Source: MESE01 sp036675035 (GTDB lineage: Bacteria > Pseudomonadota > Gammaproteobacteria > Burkholderiales > Burkholderiaceae_D). From it: DNA of 7,282 bases. Location: assembly GCA_036675035.1 (NCBI GenBank), contig JAKFFO010000113.1, forward strand, positions 1 to 7,282, in the 5' to 3' direction. The translations under genes and the position numbers were made by a program. The notes beneath the pieces were generated by a model. That model did not search any database. It was given only the letters and a program-made list of their open reading frames with translations, and was not told where the DNA came from. Every line of letters begins with the position of its first letter. Position 1 is the stretch's first letter. Shown piece by piece: positions 1 through 6,763 of this stretch.

Positions 1-590
1 GCGCCGACCGTCATGCGTATGCCGTCGTAGGTCAGGATATCAAGTTCGATGATGTTCTCGACGGTCTCTCCGCCCATCACCGAATGCGGGCCACAGGAAT
101 TATTGCCGATCATGCCGCCCAGCGTGTTATGGGTGTGCGTGGCCGGATCGGGCGCAAAGGTCAGCCCCTGTTTTTTGGCGGCATGGCGCAAGTCGTCGAG
201 CACGCAGCCGGGCTGCACCTGCGCGGTCTTGTTGGCGGCATCGATTTCCAATACCCGGTTCAAATATTTGGAAAAATCCATCACCACCGCGACATTGCAG
301 CACTGGCCGCACAGGCTGGTGCCGCCGCCGCGCGACAGCACCGGCGCGCCGTACTGGTGGCACAGGCGCACGGTTTGCACCACGTCCTCGACGCTTTTCG
401 GAATCACCACGCCGATCGGCACTTGCCGGTAGTTCGAGGCATCGGTGGCGTACAAGGCGCGGCTGCCGTCATCGAAGCGCACTTCGCCAGCGATGCTGCG
501 CTTGAGTTCGGCGGCGAGTTTTCCCATGTTGCCGAGCGCGCTGCCCGTCGAAGGCAGAGGGCCGCGGGATTCCACTAGATTCTGTAACAT
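1..590 (-). CDS. FAD-linked oxidase (GlcD/PCMH-type FAD-binding domain), 5' part only
   Basis: About 196 codons from the ATG at 590 are visible; the rest lies left of the window. The translation has the N-terminal FAD-binding (PCMH, FAD_binding_4) fold of GlcD, D-lactate dehydrogenase and D-2-hydroxyglutarate dehydrogenase-type flavoproteins. The PP-loop region SRGGGTSLCGQ is at residues 87-97, VVMDFSKYLNRVLEID at 102-117, and the second FAD-contact segment TLGGMIGNNSCGP at 156-168. Family members oxidise 2-hydroxy acids to 2-oxo acids, passing electrons to quinone or an Fe-S domain. The spacing of motifs resembles the long forms of about 1000 residues that carry a C-terminal Fe-S domain, but that part is not visible. 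The start at 590 has AGGA six bases upstream and overlaps the end of the enolase gene by 16 bases, which suggests translational coupling. Met22 (ATG at 527) is a possible alternative start. The substrate is unknown; a role in the same pathway as the two upstream genes is inference. Confidence 0.88.
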   Translation of the reverse strand, partial: MLQNLVESRGPLPSTGSALGNMGKLAAELKRSIAGEVRFDDGSRALYATDASNYRQVPIGVVIPKSVEDVVQTVRLCHQYGAPVLSRGGGTSLCGQCCNVAVVMDFSKYLNRVLEIDAANKTAQVQPGCVLDDLRHAAKKQGLTFAPDPATHTHNTLGGMIGNNSCGPHSVMGGETVENIIELDILTYDGIRMTVG

Positions 591-1678
591 TGCGCATCCT
601 GTTCCTTGAATTCGATGCCCAGACCCGGGCGGCTCAAGTCGGGTGCGAGCCTGCCGTCGTCGGGCATGCGTGCGCCATCGAACAGCATGTGCTCGATGCG
701 CGCATGGTCATGGAAATATTCTAGATGAATCGCCGGGCGCGCCGCGCAGCACAGCGGTAGATGCAGCGTCGGCGCGCAATGGCTCGACAGCGGCACGTTG
801 AACGCTTCGCATAGCGCGGCCACGCCCATGAAACCGGTAAAGCCGGCGCAGCGGGTGGCATCGGCCTGCAGCACATCGACCGACTGCGCTTCCAACATGC
901 GGCGGAAGTAGGGCAGGTCGTAACCGTATTCGCCGGCCGAGATCGCCATGCCGGGCGGACCAGCCTCGCGCAGCAAGTGCAGCCCGGCCAAATCGTCGGA
1001 CGACACCGGTTCCTCGAACCAGGTCACGCCAAGCGCGGCGAAGTCATGCGCAAAGCGCAAAGCCTGCTTGCGGGTGTAGGCGCCATTGGCATCGACGAAC
1101 AATTCGGGCGCGTCGCCGATGGCTGCGCGTGCCGCCTTGACCCGCTGCAGGTCATGTTCGGGATCACGGCCGATTTTCATTTTCACCCTTTGCATGCCGG
1201 CCTCAGCCCAGCCGTGCAATTGCTGCTGCAGCCGTTCCTCGGTATAGCTGGTGAAGCCGCCGCTGCCATAGACCGGAATCGCCGGGCGCGCCATGCCGAG
1301 CAGCGTCGCCAGCGGCACATCGAATATTTTTGCTTTCAAGTCCCACAGCGCGGTATCGACCGCCGCGATCGCCATCGAACAAATGCCAGGGCGGCCGAGA
1401 TTGCGAATCGTCACCACCATGTCGCGCCAGCGCGCATTGGTGGCCAGCGCATCCTGCCGTTCCAGCAGCGGCGCGAGCTTGTCTGCAATCAGCCGCGCTG
1501 TCGCAGTGTCGGCATAGCTATAGCCGATGCCTTGCTTGCCACCGGCGTCAATCTGCACCAGCACCAGCGTGGTGGCATCCCAGGCGAGCGTGCCGTCGGA
1601 TTCCGGCGCGTCGGTCGGAACGGCATAGGCTGCAACCGATACCTTGGCAATCGGCACCGAGAAGGCGGTCGGTGTCAT
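575..1678 (-). CDS. Mandelate racemase / muconate lactonizing enzyme family protein (enolase superfamily)
   Basis: A 367-residue protein of normal family length. It has an N-terminal capping domain (about 1-130) and a TIM-barrel domain (about 135-350). The active site is fully readable: the KMK pair K166/K168, metal ligands D196 (VDANG), E222 (WFEEP) and E250 (SAGEYGYD), the D273 (QADATR) and H300 (SSHCAPT) dyad, and E320 (HLEYF). The D-to-H spacing of 27 and H-to-E spacing of 20 equal those of mandelate racemase (D270, H297, E317), so this belongs to the MR subgroup rather than the MLE subgroup. Such enzymes take a proton from the carbon next to a carboxylate, and most catalyse acid-sugar dehydration or racemisation with Mg2+. 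The actual substrate cannot be read from sequence. The ATG lies three bases after the TAA of the TPP gene with no good Shine-Dalgarno, which suggests translational coupling, and its 3' end overlaps the FAD oxidase start. Confidence 0.93.
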   Translation of the reverse strand: MTPTAFSVPIAKVSVAAYAVPTDAPESDGTLAWDATTLVLVQIDAGGKQGIGYSYADTATARLIADKLAPLLERQDALATNARWRDMVVTIRNLGRPGICSMAIAAVDTALWDLKAKIFDVPLATLLGMARPAIPVYGSGGFTSYTEERLQQQLHGWAEAGMQRVKMKIGRDPEHDLQRVKAARAAIGDAPELFVDANGAYTRKQALRFAHDFAALGVTWFEEPVSSDDLAGLHLLREAGPPGMAISAGEYGYDLPYFRRMLEAQSVDVLQADATRCAGFTGFMGVAALCEAFNVPLSSHCAPTLHLPLCCAARPAIHLEYFHDHARIEHMLFDGARMPDDGRLAPDLSRPGLGIEFKEQDAQCYRI

Positions 1679-1681
1679 GGC

Positions 1682-3481
1682 TTAATGCTTGTGCCCGCTT
1701 GGGGGAAACAAGCCTTCCCAGACTTCCTTGATCGACGAAGTGACGATGCCGATGGAATCCGGATCGCGATGCAGCAGTGCCGACATGTAAGCCTTGGCTT
1801 CCTTGGCCGAGATATGCGGCGGCAGCGGCGGCACATCCGGGTCGGTCACCATTTCCAGCACCGTCGGCACGGCGGACGTCAGCGCCTGGTCCCAAGCCAG
1901 TGCCACATCTTCGCTGCGATCGACGCGGATGCCGCGCAAGCCGAGCAGATCGGCATATTTCGCATACGGAAAATTCGGCACCGCTTGCGAGCCGGTGAAT
2001 TTCGGATCGCCTTCCATGGCGCGCTGTTCCCAGGTCACCTGGTTCAAGTCGCCGTTGTTCAGCACCATCACCGTCAGGCCGCCGTTGCCCCACTCGCGCC
2101 AGTACTTGGCGATGGTGATCAAGCCGTTCAAGCCATTCATCTGCATCGCGCCGTCGCCGACCATGGCGATCACATGACGGTCGGGATAGGCGAATTTGGC
2201 GGCGATCGCATACGGCACGCCCGGCCCCATGGTAGCCAGACCGCCCGACAGTGAAGCCATCATGCCGCGTCGGATCTTCAGGTCACGCGCATACCAGTTG
2301 GCCGACGAGCCGGAGTCGCAGGTCAGGATGCAATTGTCTGGCAGGCGCGGCGAAAGTTCCCAGAACACCTGTTGCGGATTGATCGGATTGGCCTTGTTTT
2401 TGGCGCGTCCTTCCAGCACGCGCCACCAGCGGCTGACGTTTTCCTCAATATCCTTGCGCCAGGCGCGATCCTGTTTGCGCTTTAGGTGCGGAATCAGCGC
2501 GCGTAATGTCTCGCGGCTGTCGCCGACCAATCCGATTTCCATCGGATAGCGCAGGTTCAGCATACGGCCATCGATATCGATCTGCACGCCGCGCGCCTGG
2601 CCTTCCTTGGGCAGGAATTCGGAATACGGAAACGCCGAGCCGACCATCAGCAAAGTATCGCAATCCATCATCAAATCCCAGCTCGGCTTGGTGCCGAGCA
2701 AGCCGATGGAACCGGTCACGAACGGCAGGCTGTCCGGCACCGCCGCCTTGCCGAGCAGTGCCTTGGCGACGCCAGCCCCTAACAGCTCGGCGACCTCGAT
2801 CACTTCATCGGTGGCTTCCAGCGCGCCGGCGCCGACCAGCATCGCCACCTTGCTGCCGGCATTGAGCACCTCGGCCGCCGCCATCAGATCGGCTGCACCC
2901 GGCACGCTGCGCCGTGCGGTGTAGCCGATGCCGCTATGCACGGTGCCATGCACGCGCGGCGGTGTTTCGACCGCCGGCACGTCTTGCACATCGTTGGGGA
3001 TGATGATGCAGGTGACGGTGCGCTGGTCGCGCGCGATGCGCACCGCGCGATCGACCAAGTGCCGCATCTGTTCCGGCACCGATATCATGTGCACGAATTC
3101 ATGGGCGACATCCTTGAACAGCGAGATCAAGTCCACTTCCTGCTGATAGTCGCCGCCGAGTGCCATCCGGTTTTGCTGGCCGACAATGGCGACCACCGGC
3201 TGATGGTCCATCTTGGCGTCGTACAAGCCATTCAGTAAATGGATCGCGCCGGGGCCTGACGTGGCCAGGCAAACGCCGACCTGGCCGGTGAATTTTGCAT
3301 GCGCGCAAGCCATGAAAGCGGCCATTTCCTCATGCCGCGTCTGGATGAAATCGATGCCGGTGTCGGTGCGGTTCAGCGCACCCATGATGCCGTTGATGCC
3401 ATCGCCGGGATAGCCATAGATGCGTTGCACGCCCCAGGCCGATAATCGCTGCAGCAGGAAATCACTGACTGTCGTTGCCAT
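1682..3481 (-). CDS. Thiamine diphosphate-requiring enzyme (acetolactate synthase / pyruvate oxidase superfamily)
   Basis: A 599-residue protein with the three-domain layout of the acetolactate synthase, pyruvate oxidase and 2-oxo acid decarboxylase family. The N-terminal PYR domain (about 1-170) contains YGYPGDGINGI (22-32) and the catalytic glutamate in TRHEEMA (E51, which activates the thiazolium). The central domain (about 195-330) and the C-terminal PP domain (about 370-550) follow. The Mg2+/TPP motif runs from GDGAMQMNG (442-450) to VLNN (473-476). The gap from D443 to N475 is 32 residues, longer than the usual 27 or so, because of a WREWGNGG insertion at 461-468. Family members decarboxylate a 2-oxo acid, then release, oxidise or condense the product. 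FAD use as in PoxB cannot be decided here. It is the first gene of the three-gene operon, with an excellent Shine-Dalgarno and a sigma-54 promoter upstream. Annotation as acetolactate synthase proper is unlikely, because no regulatory-subunit gene follows. Confidence 0.93.
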   Translation of the reverse strand: MATTVSDFLLQRLSAWGVQRIYGYPGDGINGIMGALNRTDTGIDFIQTRHEEMAAFMACAHAKFTGQVGVCLATSGPGAIHLLNGLYDAKMDHQPVVAIVGQQNRMALGGDYQQEVDLISLFKDVAHEFVHMISVPEQMRHLVDRAVRIARDQRTVTCIIIPNDVQDVPAVETPPRVHGTVHSGIGYTARRSVPGAADLMAAAEVLNAGSKVAMLVGAGALEATDEVIEVAELLGAGVAKALLGKAAVPDSLPFVTGSIGLLGTKPSWDLMMDCDTLLMVGSAFPYSEFLPKEGQARGVQIDIDGRMLNLRYPMEIGLVGDSRETLRALIPHLKRKQDRAWRKDIEENVSRWWRVLEGRAKNKANPINPQQVFWELSPRLPDNCILTCDSGSSANWYARDLKIRRGMMASLSGGLATMGPGVPYAIAAKFAYPDRHVIAMVGDGAMQMNGLNGLITIAKYWREWGNGGLTVMVLNNGDLNQVTWEQRAMEGDPKFTGSQAVPNFPYAKYADLLGLRGIRVDRSEDVALAWDQALTSAVPTVLEMVTDPDVPPLPPHISAKEAKAYMSALLHRDPDSIGIVTSSIKEVWEGLFPPSGHKH

Positions 3482-3485
3482 TATT

Positions 3486-3491
3486 CACCTC
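3486..3491 (-). promoter_or_regulatory. Ribosome binding site of the TPP enzyme gene
   Basis: Read on the minus strand, GAGGTG lies four bases before the ATG at 3481 (GAGGTGAATAATG). This is a strong Shine-Dalgarno and fixes the start of the TPP enzyme. Confidence 0.8.
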
Positions 3492-3520
3492 GGATACGCT
3501 TTGTCTTAAAGACGACATGT

Positions 3521-3536
3521 TGCAACCGGCGTGCCA
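3521..3536 (-). promoter_or_regulatory. Sigma-54 (RpoN) -24/-12 promoter for the three-gene operon
   Basis: The minus strand reads TGGCACGCCGGTTGCA, an exact match to the sigma-54 consensus TGGCACG-N4-TTGCW, with the invariant GG and GC elements at the required 10-base separation. With C at -12 (position 3522), transcription would start near 3510. That gives a leader of about 29 bases holding the GAGGTG ribosome site before the ATG at 3481. Consensus and geometry are established knowledge; use in vivo is inference. RpoN promoters require an ATP-dependent enhancer-binding activator, and no gene for one lies in the window. Confidence 0.75.
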
Positions 3537-3701
3537 AGCAGAGAAGCGGCAGGTCTGGTTGGCACTGCCTCGGCGGATGCGTGCTGCCGTCCGGAACGCA
3601 CCAATCGCTATTCGCGCATTGGCAGGAATTACATGACCCGGTAAATTTTTCGGGCCCGTTGCTGCCTGCACGCAAGCAACGTCAACGCGCCAGTGTGCGG
3701 G

Positions 3702-3725
3702 CTGCAACTTGCTGCCTTGTTGCAG
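3702..3725. repeat. Inverted repeat CTGCAAC-N10-GTTGCAG, candidate operator or enhancer
   Basis: Perfect 7-base arms (3702-3708 and 3719-3725) flank a 10-base spacer. The site lies about 200 bases upstream of the predicted sigma-54 start and about 70-90 bases upstream of the GH15 ATG. The same GTTGCA half-site recurs in the 8-base palindrome GTTGCAAC at 3519-3526, which overlaps the -12 element. The distance suits an upstream activating sequence of an RpoN activator, but it could equally be an operator for GH15. The binding protein is unknown. Confidence 0.4.
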
Positions 3726-3792
3726 GTCCTACAAAGGTTGGCAGCCTTGTCAAGCTTCCCGCGTTGACCCCAAGTAAAACCAGAATGCAAAT

Positions 3793-5640
3793 ATGAAACG
3801 GTCAGATTTGCCGTATCCGGCGATTGCCGACTATGCGTTGATCAGCGACTGCCATTGCACGGCCTTGGTATCGCGCAGCGGCTCGGTTGACTGGTGTTGC
3901 ATGCCACGCGTCGATTCCGACAGCTGCTTTGGCCGCCTGCTTGACTGGCAGCATGGCGGCTATTGCGCAATTTCGCCCGCTGACCCGGAGGCCGCCTCCA
4001 GTCGCCGCTATCTGCCCGGCACCATGATTCTGGAGACCCTGTTTGAAACGGCCAGCGGCAAAGCCAGGCTGCTTGACTTGTTCGTGATGGATGCTGCAGC
4101 GCCCGAGCAGGCGCATTACGACCATGTGCGGATACTGGAAGGCATGGCCGGTGAAATAGCGATCTGCGCAGAGGTATGCCCGCGCTTCGATTACGGGGAA
4201 ATCATTCCAATGATGCGCCGGCATGGTGACGATGCCTATACCGCGATCGGCAGCAACAAGGGCTTGGTGATCCGCGCCGACATGGCTTTCGAACTTACCG
4301 CGCATCATGACCTGCGAGCGTCCTTCACGCTACGCGCCGGGCAGTCGCGGCGCATGTCGGTGCGCTTCGAGCCGCCGGAAAATATCGATGCCTTGACATT
4401 TCGGCACGATTGGAAGAGAGAAGTGGATGACAATCTGGAGCGCACCCGGTGCTGGTGGGAAGCCTGGTCGGGCCGCATTCGCGCGCCGCACGGCGACGAT
4501 GCGCACACGCTGCGCTCGGCGATCGTGTTGAAGGCATTGACCTTCGAGCGGACTGGCGCCATCGTCGCCGCACCGACCACCTCGCTGCCGGAATGGATCG
4601 GCGAAACCAGGAACTGGGATTACCGTTTCAGCTGGGTGCGCGATTCGGTATTTACCGTGCGCGCCTTATATGAACTCGGCTACCAGAACGAAGCGGAACG
4701 CTTCCTGCAATTCATCCAGCGCGCCTCGGCCGGCAGTGCCGAGCAACTGCAGATCATGTATGGCGTCGATGGCAAGCGGCGGCTGACCGAAATCGAAGTC
4801 GGCTGGCTGGAAGGCTACCGCCAGTCGAAGCCGGTCCGCATCGGCAACTTCGCCGCCCGGCAAAACCAGCTGGACATCTATGGCGAAATTCTGGAAATGG
4901 CGTCGCACTGGGATGCCAGCGGCTACCCGATCGACCCGCATTACTGGAACTTCCTTGCCGATGTGGTCAATACCGTGTGCGCGCGATGGCAAGATCAGGA
5001 TTATGGTATCTGGGAATTTCGCGGCGGCCCGCGCCATTACGTGCATTCCAAGGCGATGTGCTGGGGAGCGCTAGAGCACGGCATCCGGCTGGCGAAGCGC
5101 TACGGCGCCGACGCGCCGGTCGAGCAATGGCAACAAAACCGCGATGCGATTCGTCAGGCAATTGACTGCGATGGCTATGATGCCGAGCGGGACGTGTTCG
5201 TGCAGGCATTCGGCGGCCGCCATCTCGATTCATCGCTGCTGCTGTTGCCGCGTATCGGTTTCATTGCCTACGACGACCCGCGCATGATGCGCACCGTCGA
5301 TGCGATATGCCGCGAATTGGACGAGGGCGGCCTGCTGGTCCGCTACAACGCGCCCGATGGCTTGCCGGGCAAGGAGGGTGTATTCCTGCCTTGCACGTTC
5401 TGGCTGGTCAGTTGCCTGGCGTACCAGGGCCGGCACGAAATGGCATGGGAATATTACCGGCGTGCGCTGGGCTGTGCCAACGACATTGGCTTGTTTTCCG
5501 AGGAATACGACTTGCAGCAGCGGCAAATGCTTGGCAACTTTCCCCAGGGATTAACCCACGTATCGCAGATCACCGCAAGATTGGCCCTCGAAAAAACGCG
5601 GCAACATGATGCGGCATCTGCTGCTGTGCGGAATGCCTGA
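3793..5640 (+). CDS. Glycoside hydrolase family 15 protein (glucoamylase/trehalase-like)
   Basis: A 615-residue protein of the usual length for bacterial cytoplasmic GH15 proteins. An N-terminal beta-sandwich-type domain (about 1-230; PYPAIADYALISDC at 7-20 is the family's typical opening) precedes an (alpha/alpha)6 barrel (about 236-600). Family signatures seen are RNWDYRFSWVRDS (273-285), GIWEFRG (405-411, with E408 the likely general acid), KEGVFLPCTFWLV (527-539), GLFSEEYD (566-573, with E570 or E571 the likely base) and GNFPQGLTH (581-589). The family releases glucose from alpha-glucosides with inversion; close relatives include actinobacterial trehalases and proteins named only glucoamylase. 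The substrate (trehalose, maltodextrin or another alpha-glucoside) cannot be fixed. No signal peptide is present, so action in the cytoplasm is expected. The ATG at 3793 fits the family N terminus, but no clear Shine-Dalgarno precedes it. It is transcribed divergently from the TPP operon. Confidence 0.93.
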   Translation: MKRSDLPYPAIADYALISDCHCTALVSRSGSVDWCCMPRVDSDSCFGRLLDWQHGGYCAISPADPEAASSRRYLPGTMILETLFETASGKARLLDLFVMDAAAPEQAHYDHVRILEGMAGEIAICAEVCPRFDYGEIIPMMRRHGDDAYTAIGSNKGLVIRADMAFELTAHHDLRASFTLRAGQSRRMSVRFEPPENIDALTFRHDWKREVDDNLERTRCWWEAWSGRIRAPHGDDAHTLRSAIVLKALTFERTGAIVAAPTTSLPEWIGETRNWDYRFSWVRDSVFTVRALYELGYQNEAERFLQFIQRASAGSAEQLQIMYGVDGKRRLTEIEVGWLEGYRQSKPVRIGNFAARQNQLDIYGEILEMASHWDASGYPIDPHYWNFLADVVNTVCARWQDQDYGIWEFRGGPRHYVHSKAMCWGALEHGIRLAKRYGADAPVEQWQQNRDAIRQAIDCDGYDAERDVFVQAFGGRHLDSSLLLLPRIGFIAYDDPRMMRTVDAICRELDEGGLLVRYNAPDGLPGKEGVFLPCTFWLVSCLAYQGRHEMAWEYYRRALGCANDIGLFSEEYDLQQRQMLGNFPQGLTHVSQITARLALEKTRQHDAASAAVRNA

Positions 5641-5641
5641 A

Positions 5642-5659
5642 ACGCGGTCTGGACCGCGT
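5642..5659 (+). other. GC-rich hairpin just after the GH15 stop codon
   Basis: ACGCGGTC and GACCGCGT form perfect complementary 8-base arms around TG, realistically a 7-bp stem with a CTGG tetraloop, starting two bases after the stop codon. No T tract follows, so it is not a classical intrinsic terminator. It may protect the 3' end of the message or weakly attenuate read-through into the ZIP gene. Confidence 0.55.
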
Positions 5660-5781
5660 CGAGGCCACCGCCGCGGATGTGGCGCAAATCTTGTGTGCAA
5701 GGCTCGGTCCGCTGGTTGCACGTTTGTGTGCGTAGATTTCTGTCATGCGAGCGACGAGCTTTCAAGGGAAATGACTCGGCA

Positions 5782-6546
5782 ATGAACGCCATTCCATCAT
5801 GGGTGCAAGCCGGCTTCTGGGGATTTGTCGCCGGCGCGGCGCTTTTGGTCGGCGCGGCGGTCGGCTATCTGGTACGGGTGCCGCAGCGCGTCATTGCCGC
5901 CATCATGGCATTCGGCAGCGGCGTCCTGATCTCGGCATTATCGTTCGACCTGATGGATGAAGCCTATAAGGAAGGCGGATTCGATTCAACGGCAGCTGGA
6001 TTCCTGGCCGGCGCTGCGATCTATACGGCGGCAAACTGGTTTCTTGCCAGGCAAGGGGCCAAGCATCGAAAAAGATCGGGAGAGCAGCAACCGTCCGAAC
6101 AGGAGAATGCCGGCAGCGGTATGGCCATCGCGGTCGGTGCACTGCTCGATGGCATACCCGAATCCATCGTCATCGGCTTAAGCATGCTGCACGGCGGCGC
6201 GGTCAGCTTTGTCGCCGTCACGGCGATCTTCCTCTCCAATATCCCGGAAGGTTTGTCCAGCGCGGCAGGCATGAAAAAAGCCGGTCGCGGTGCCGGCTAC
6301 ATCTTCGGCGTGTGGGGAGGCATTGCGATTGTGTCGGGCATCGCCGCCTTGGTTGGTTACACCGTTTTCCAGGATTTTTCAGCAGAGATAATCGCTGCGA
6401 CGACGGCAATTGCCGCCGGCGCCATTCTCGCCATGCTGGTCGATACCATGATTCCAGAAGCGGTTGAAATCGCTCATGATTTTGTCGGGCTAATTACCGT
6501 AACCGGCTTCCTGGCCGCCTTTATGCTCAGCAAATCAGGTGGGTAG
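5782..6546 (+). CDS. ZIP family divalent metal transporter
   Basis: A 254-residue integral membrane protein with about eight hydrophobic segments (roughly 10-31, 36-56, 70-88, 113-136, 139-163, 171-193, 202-226, 233-250). A charged loop between segments 3 and 4 (about 90-112) carries KHRKR. The family's metal-site motifs are DGIPES in TM4 (123-128) and SNIPEG in TM5 (152-157), in place of the classical HNxPEG and HxxPEG. ZIP proteins move Zn2+, Fe2+ or Mn2+ into the cytoplasm; the metal here is not predictable. I chose the ATG at 5782 because it begins just ahead of TM1 and has AAGGGA upstream (5764-5769, spacing a long 12 bases). The frame stays open upstream to an ATG at 5677, but that extra segment is Arg/Cys-rich and unlike the family. 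No promoter is obvious in the 141 bases before it, so co-transcription with GH15 is possible. Confidence 0.9.
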   Translation: MNAIPSWVQAGFWGFVAGAALLVGAAVGYLVRVPQRVIAAIMAFGSGVLISALSFDLMDEAYKEGGFDSTAAGFLAGAAIYTAANWFLARQGAKHRKRSGEQQPSEQENAGSGMAIAVGALLDGIPESIVIGLSMLHGGAVSFVAVTAIFLSNIPEGLSSAAGMKKAGRGAGYIFGVWGGIAIVSGIAALVGYTVFQDFSAEIIAATTAIAAGAILAMLVDTMIPEAVEIAHDFVGLITVTGFLAAFMLSKSGG

Positions 6547-6596
6547 GCCGCGGCACTGGATATGCTGGATGTGTTGTGGATGTGCATATGCCGCTC

Positions 6597-6651
6597 GCTT
6601 CAGTTGCCGCCTGCTCATTCGCATCCTGAAGCATGCGCTTTTAGGCGGCAA
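6597..6651. repeat. Two interlocking inverted repeats downstream of the ZIP gene
   Basis: TTGCCGCCT (6604-6612) pairs perfectly with AGGCGGCAA (6643-6651). The loop contains an inner CGCAT/ATGCG pairing (6620-6624 with 6633-6637). A second pair, GCTTCAG (6597-6603) and CTGAAGC (6626-6632), interlocks with the first. The two stems would be alternative folds or a pseudoknot if transcribed. No T tract follows on either strand, so this is not an ordinary terminator. Confidence 0.55.
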
Positions 6652-6763
6652 TGTGTTCGCCGGATTGCAGGCGTGATGTTTTTTTTCAACAGATACGAAT
6701 TTGGCAGTCGAAATATTGTCATCATGGAAATGGTGTTCAGTAAAGAGGTGATTGAAAATCTGA

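Larger units (their letters stand above)
3482..3792. other. Divergent intergenic region between the TPP operon and the GH15 gene
   Basis: A 311-base non-coding stretch between divergent genes. It contains the sigma-54 promoter and ribosome site of the leftward operon, and an 11-base palindrome GTCTTAAAGAC at 3503-3513, over the predicted leftward start site. It also holds the dyad CTGCAAC-N10-GTTGCAG at 3702-3725. Short open frames on both strands here lack homology-like composition and ribosome sites. I see no convincing sigma-70 promoter for the rightward GH15 gene. Confidence 0.7.

Noticed and set aside
84..578. Plus-strand open frame of 164 codons
   Set aside because: It is antisense to the FAD oxidase, whose FAD-binding motifs are clear on the minus strand; the Ala/His-rich translation is a shadow.
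977..2254. Long plus-strand open frame of 425 codons
   Set aside because: It is antisense to the enolase-family and TPP genes, which have intact active-site motifs. Its His/Arg/Gln-rich translation is typical of the complementary frame of GC-rich coding DNA.
3560..3575. TGGCACTGCCTCGGCG on the plus strand as a second sigma-54 promoter facing GH15
   Set aside because: The GG and GC have the right spacing, but the -12 element is CGGC rather than TTGC, and the leader would be about 207 bases. The match is too weak to call.
3581..3796. A 71-codon plus-strand open frame ending in an ATGA overlap with GH15
   Set aside because: It has no ribosome site, no recognisable composition, and spans the promoter-type intergenic region. 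The overlap is probably chance.
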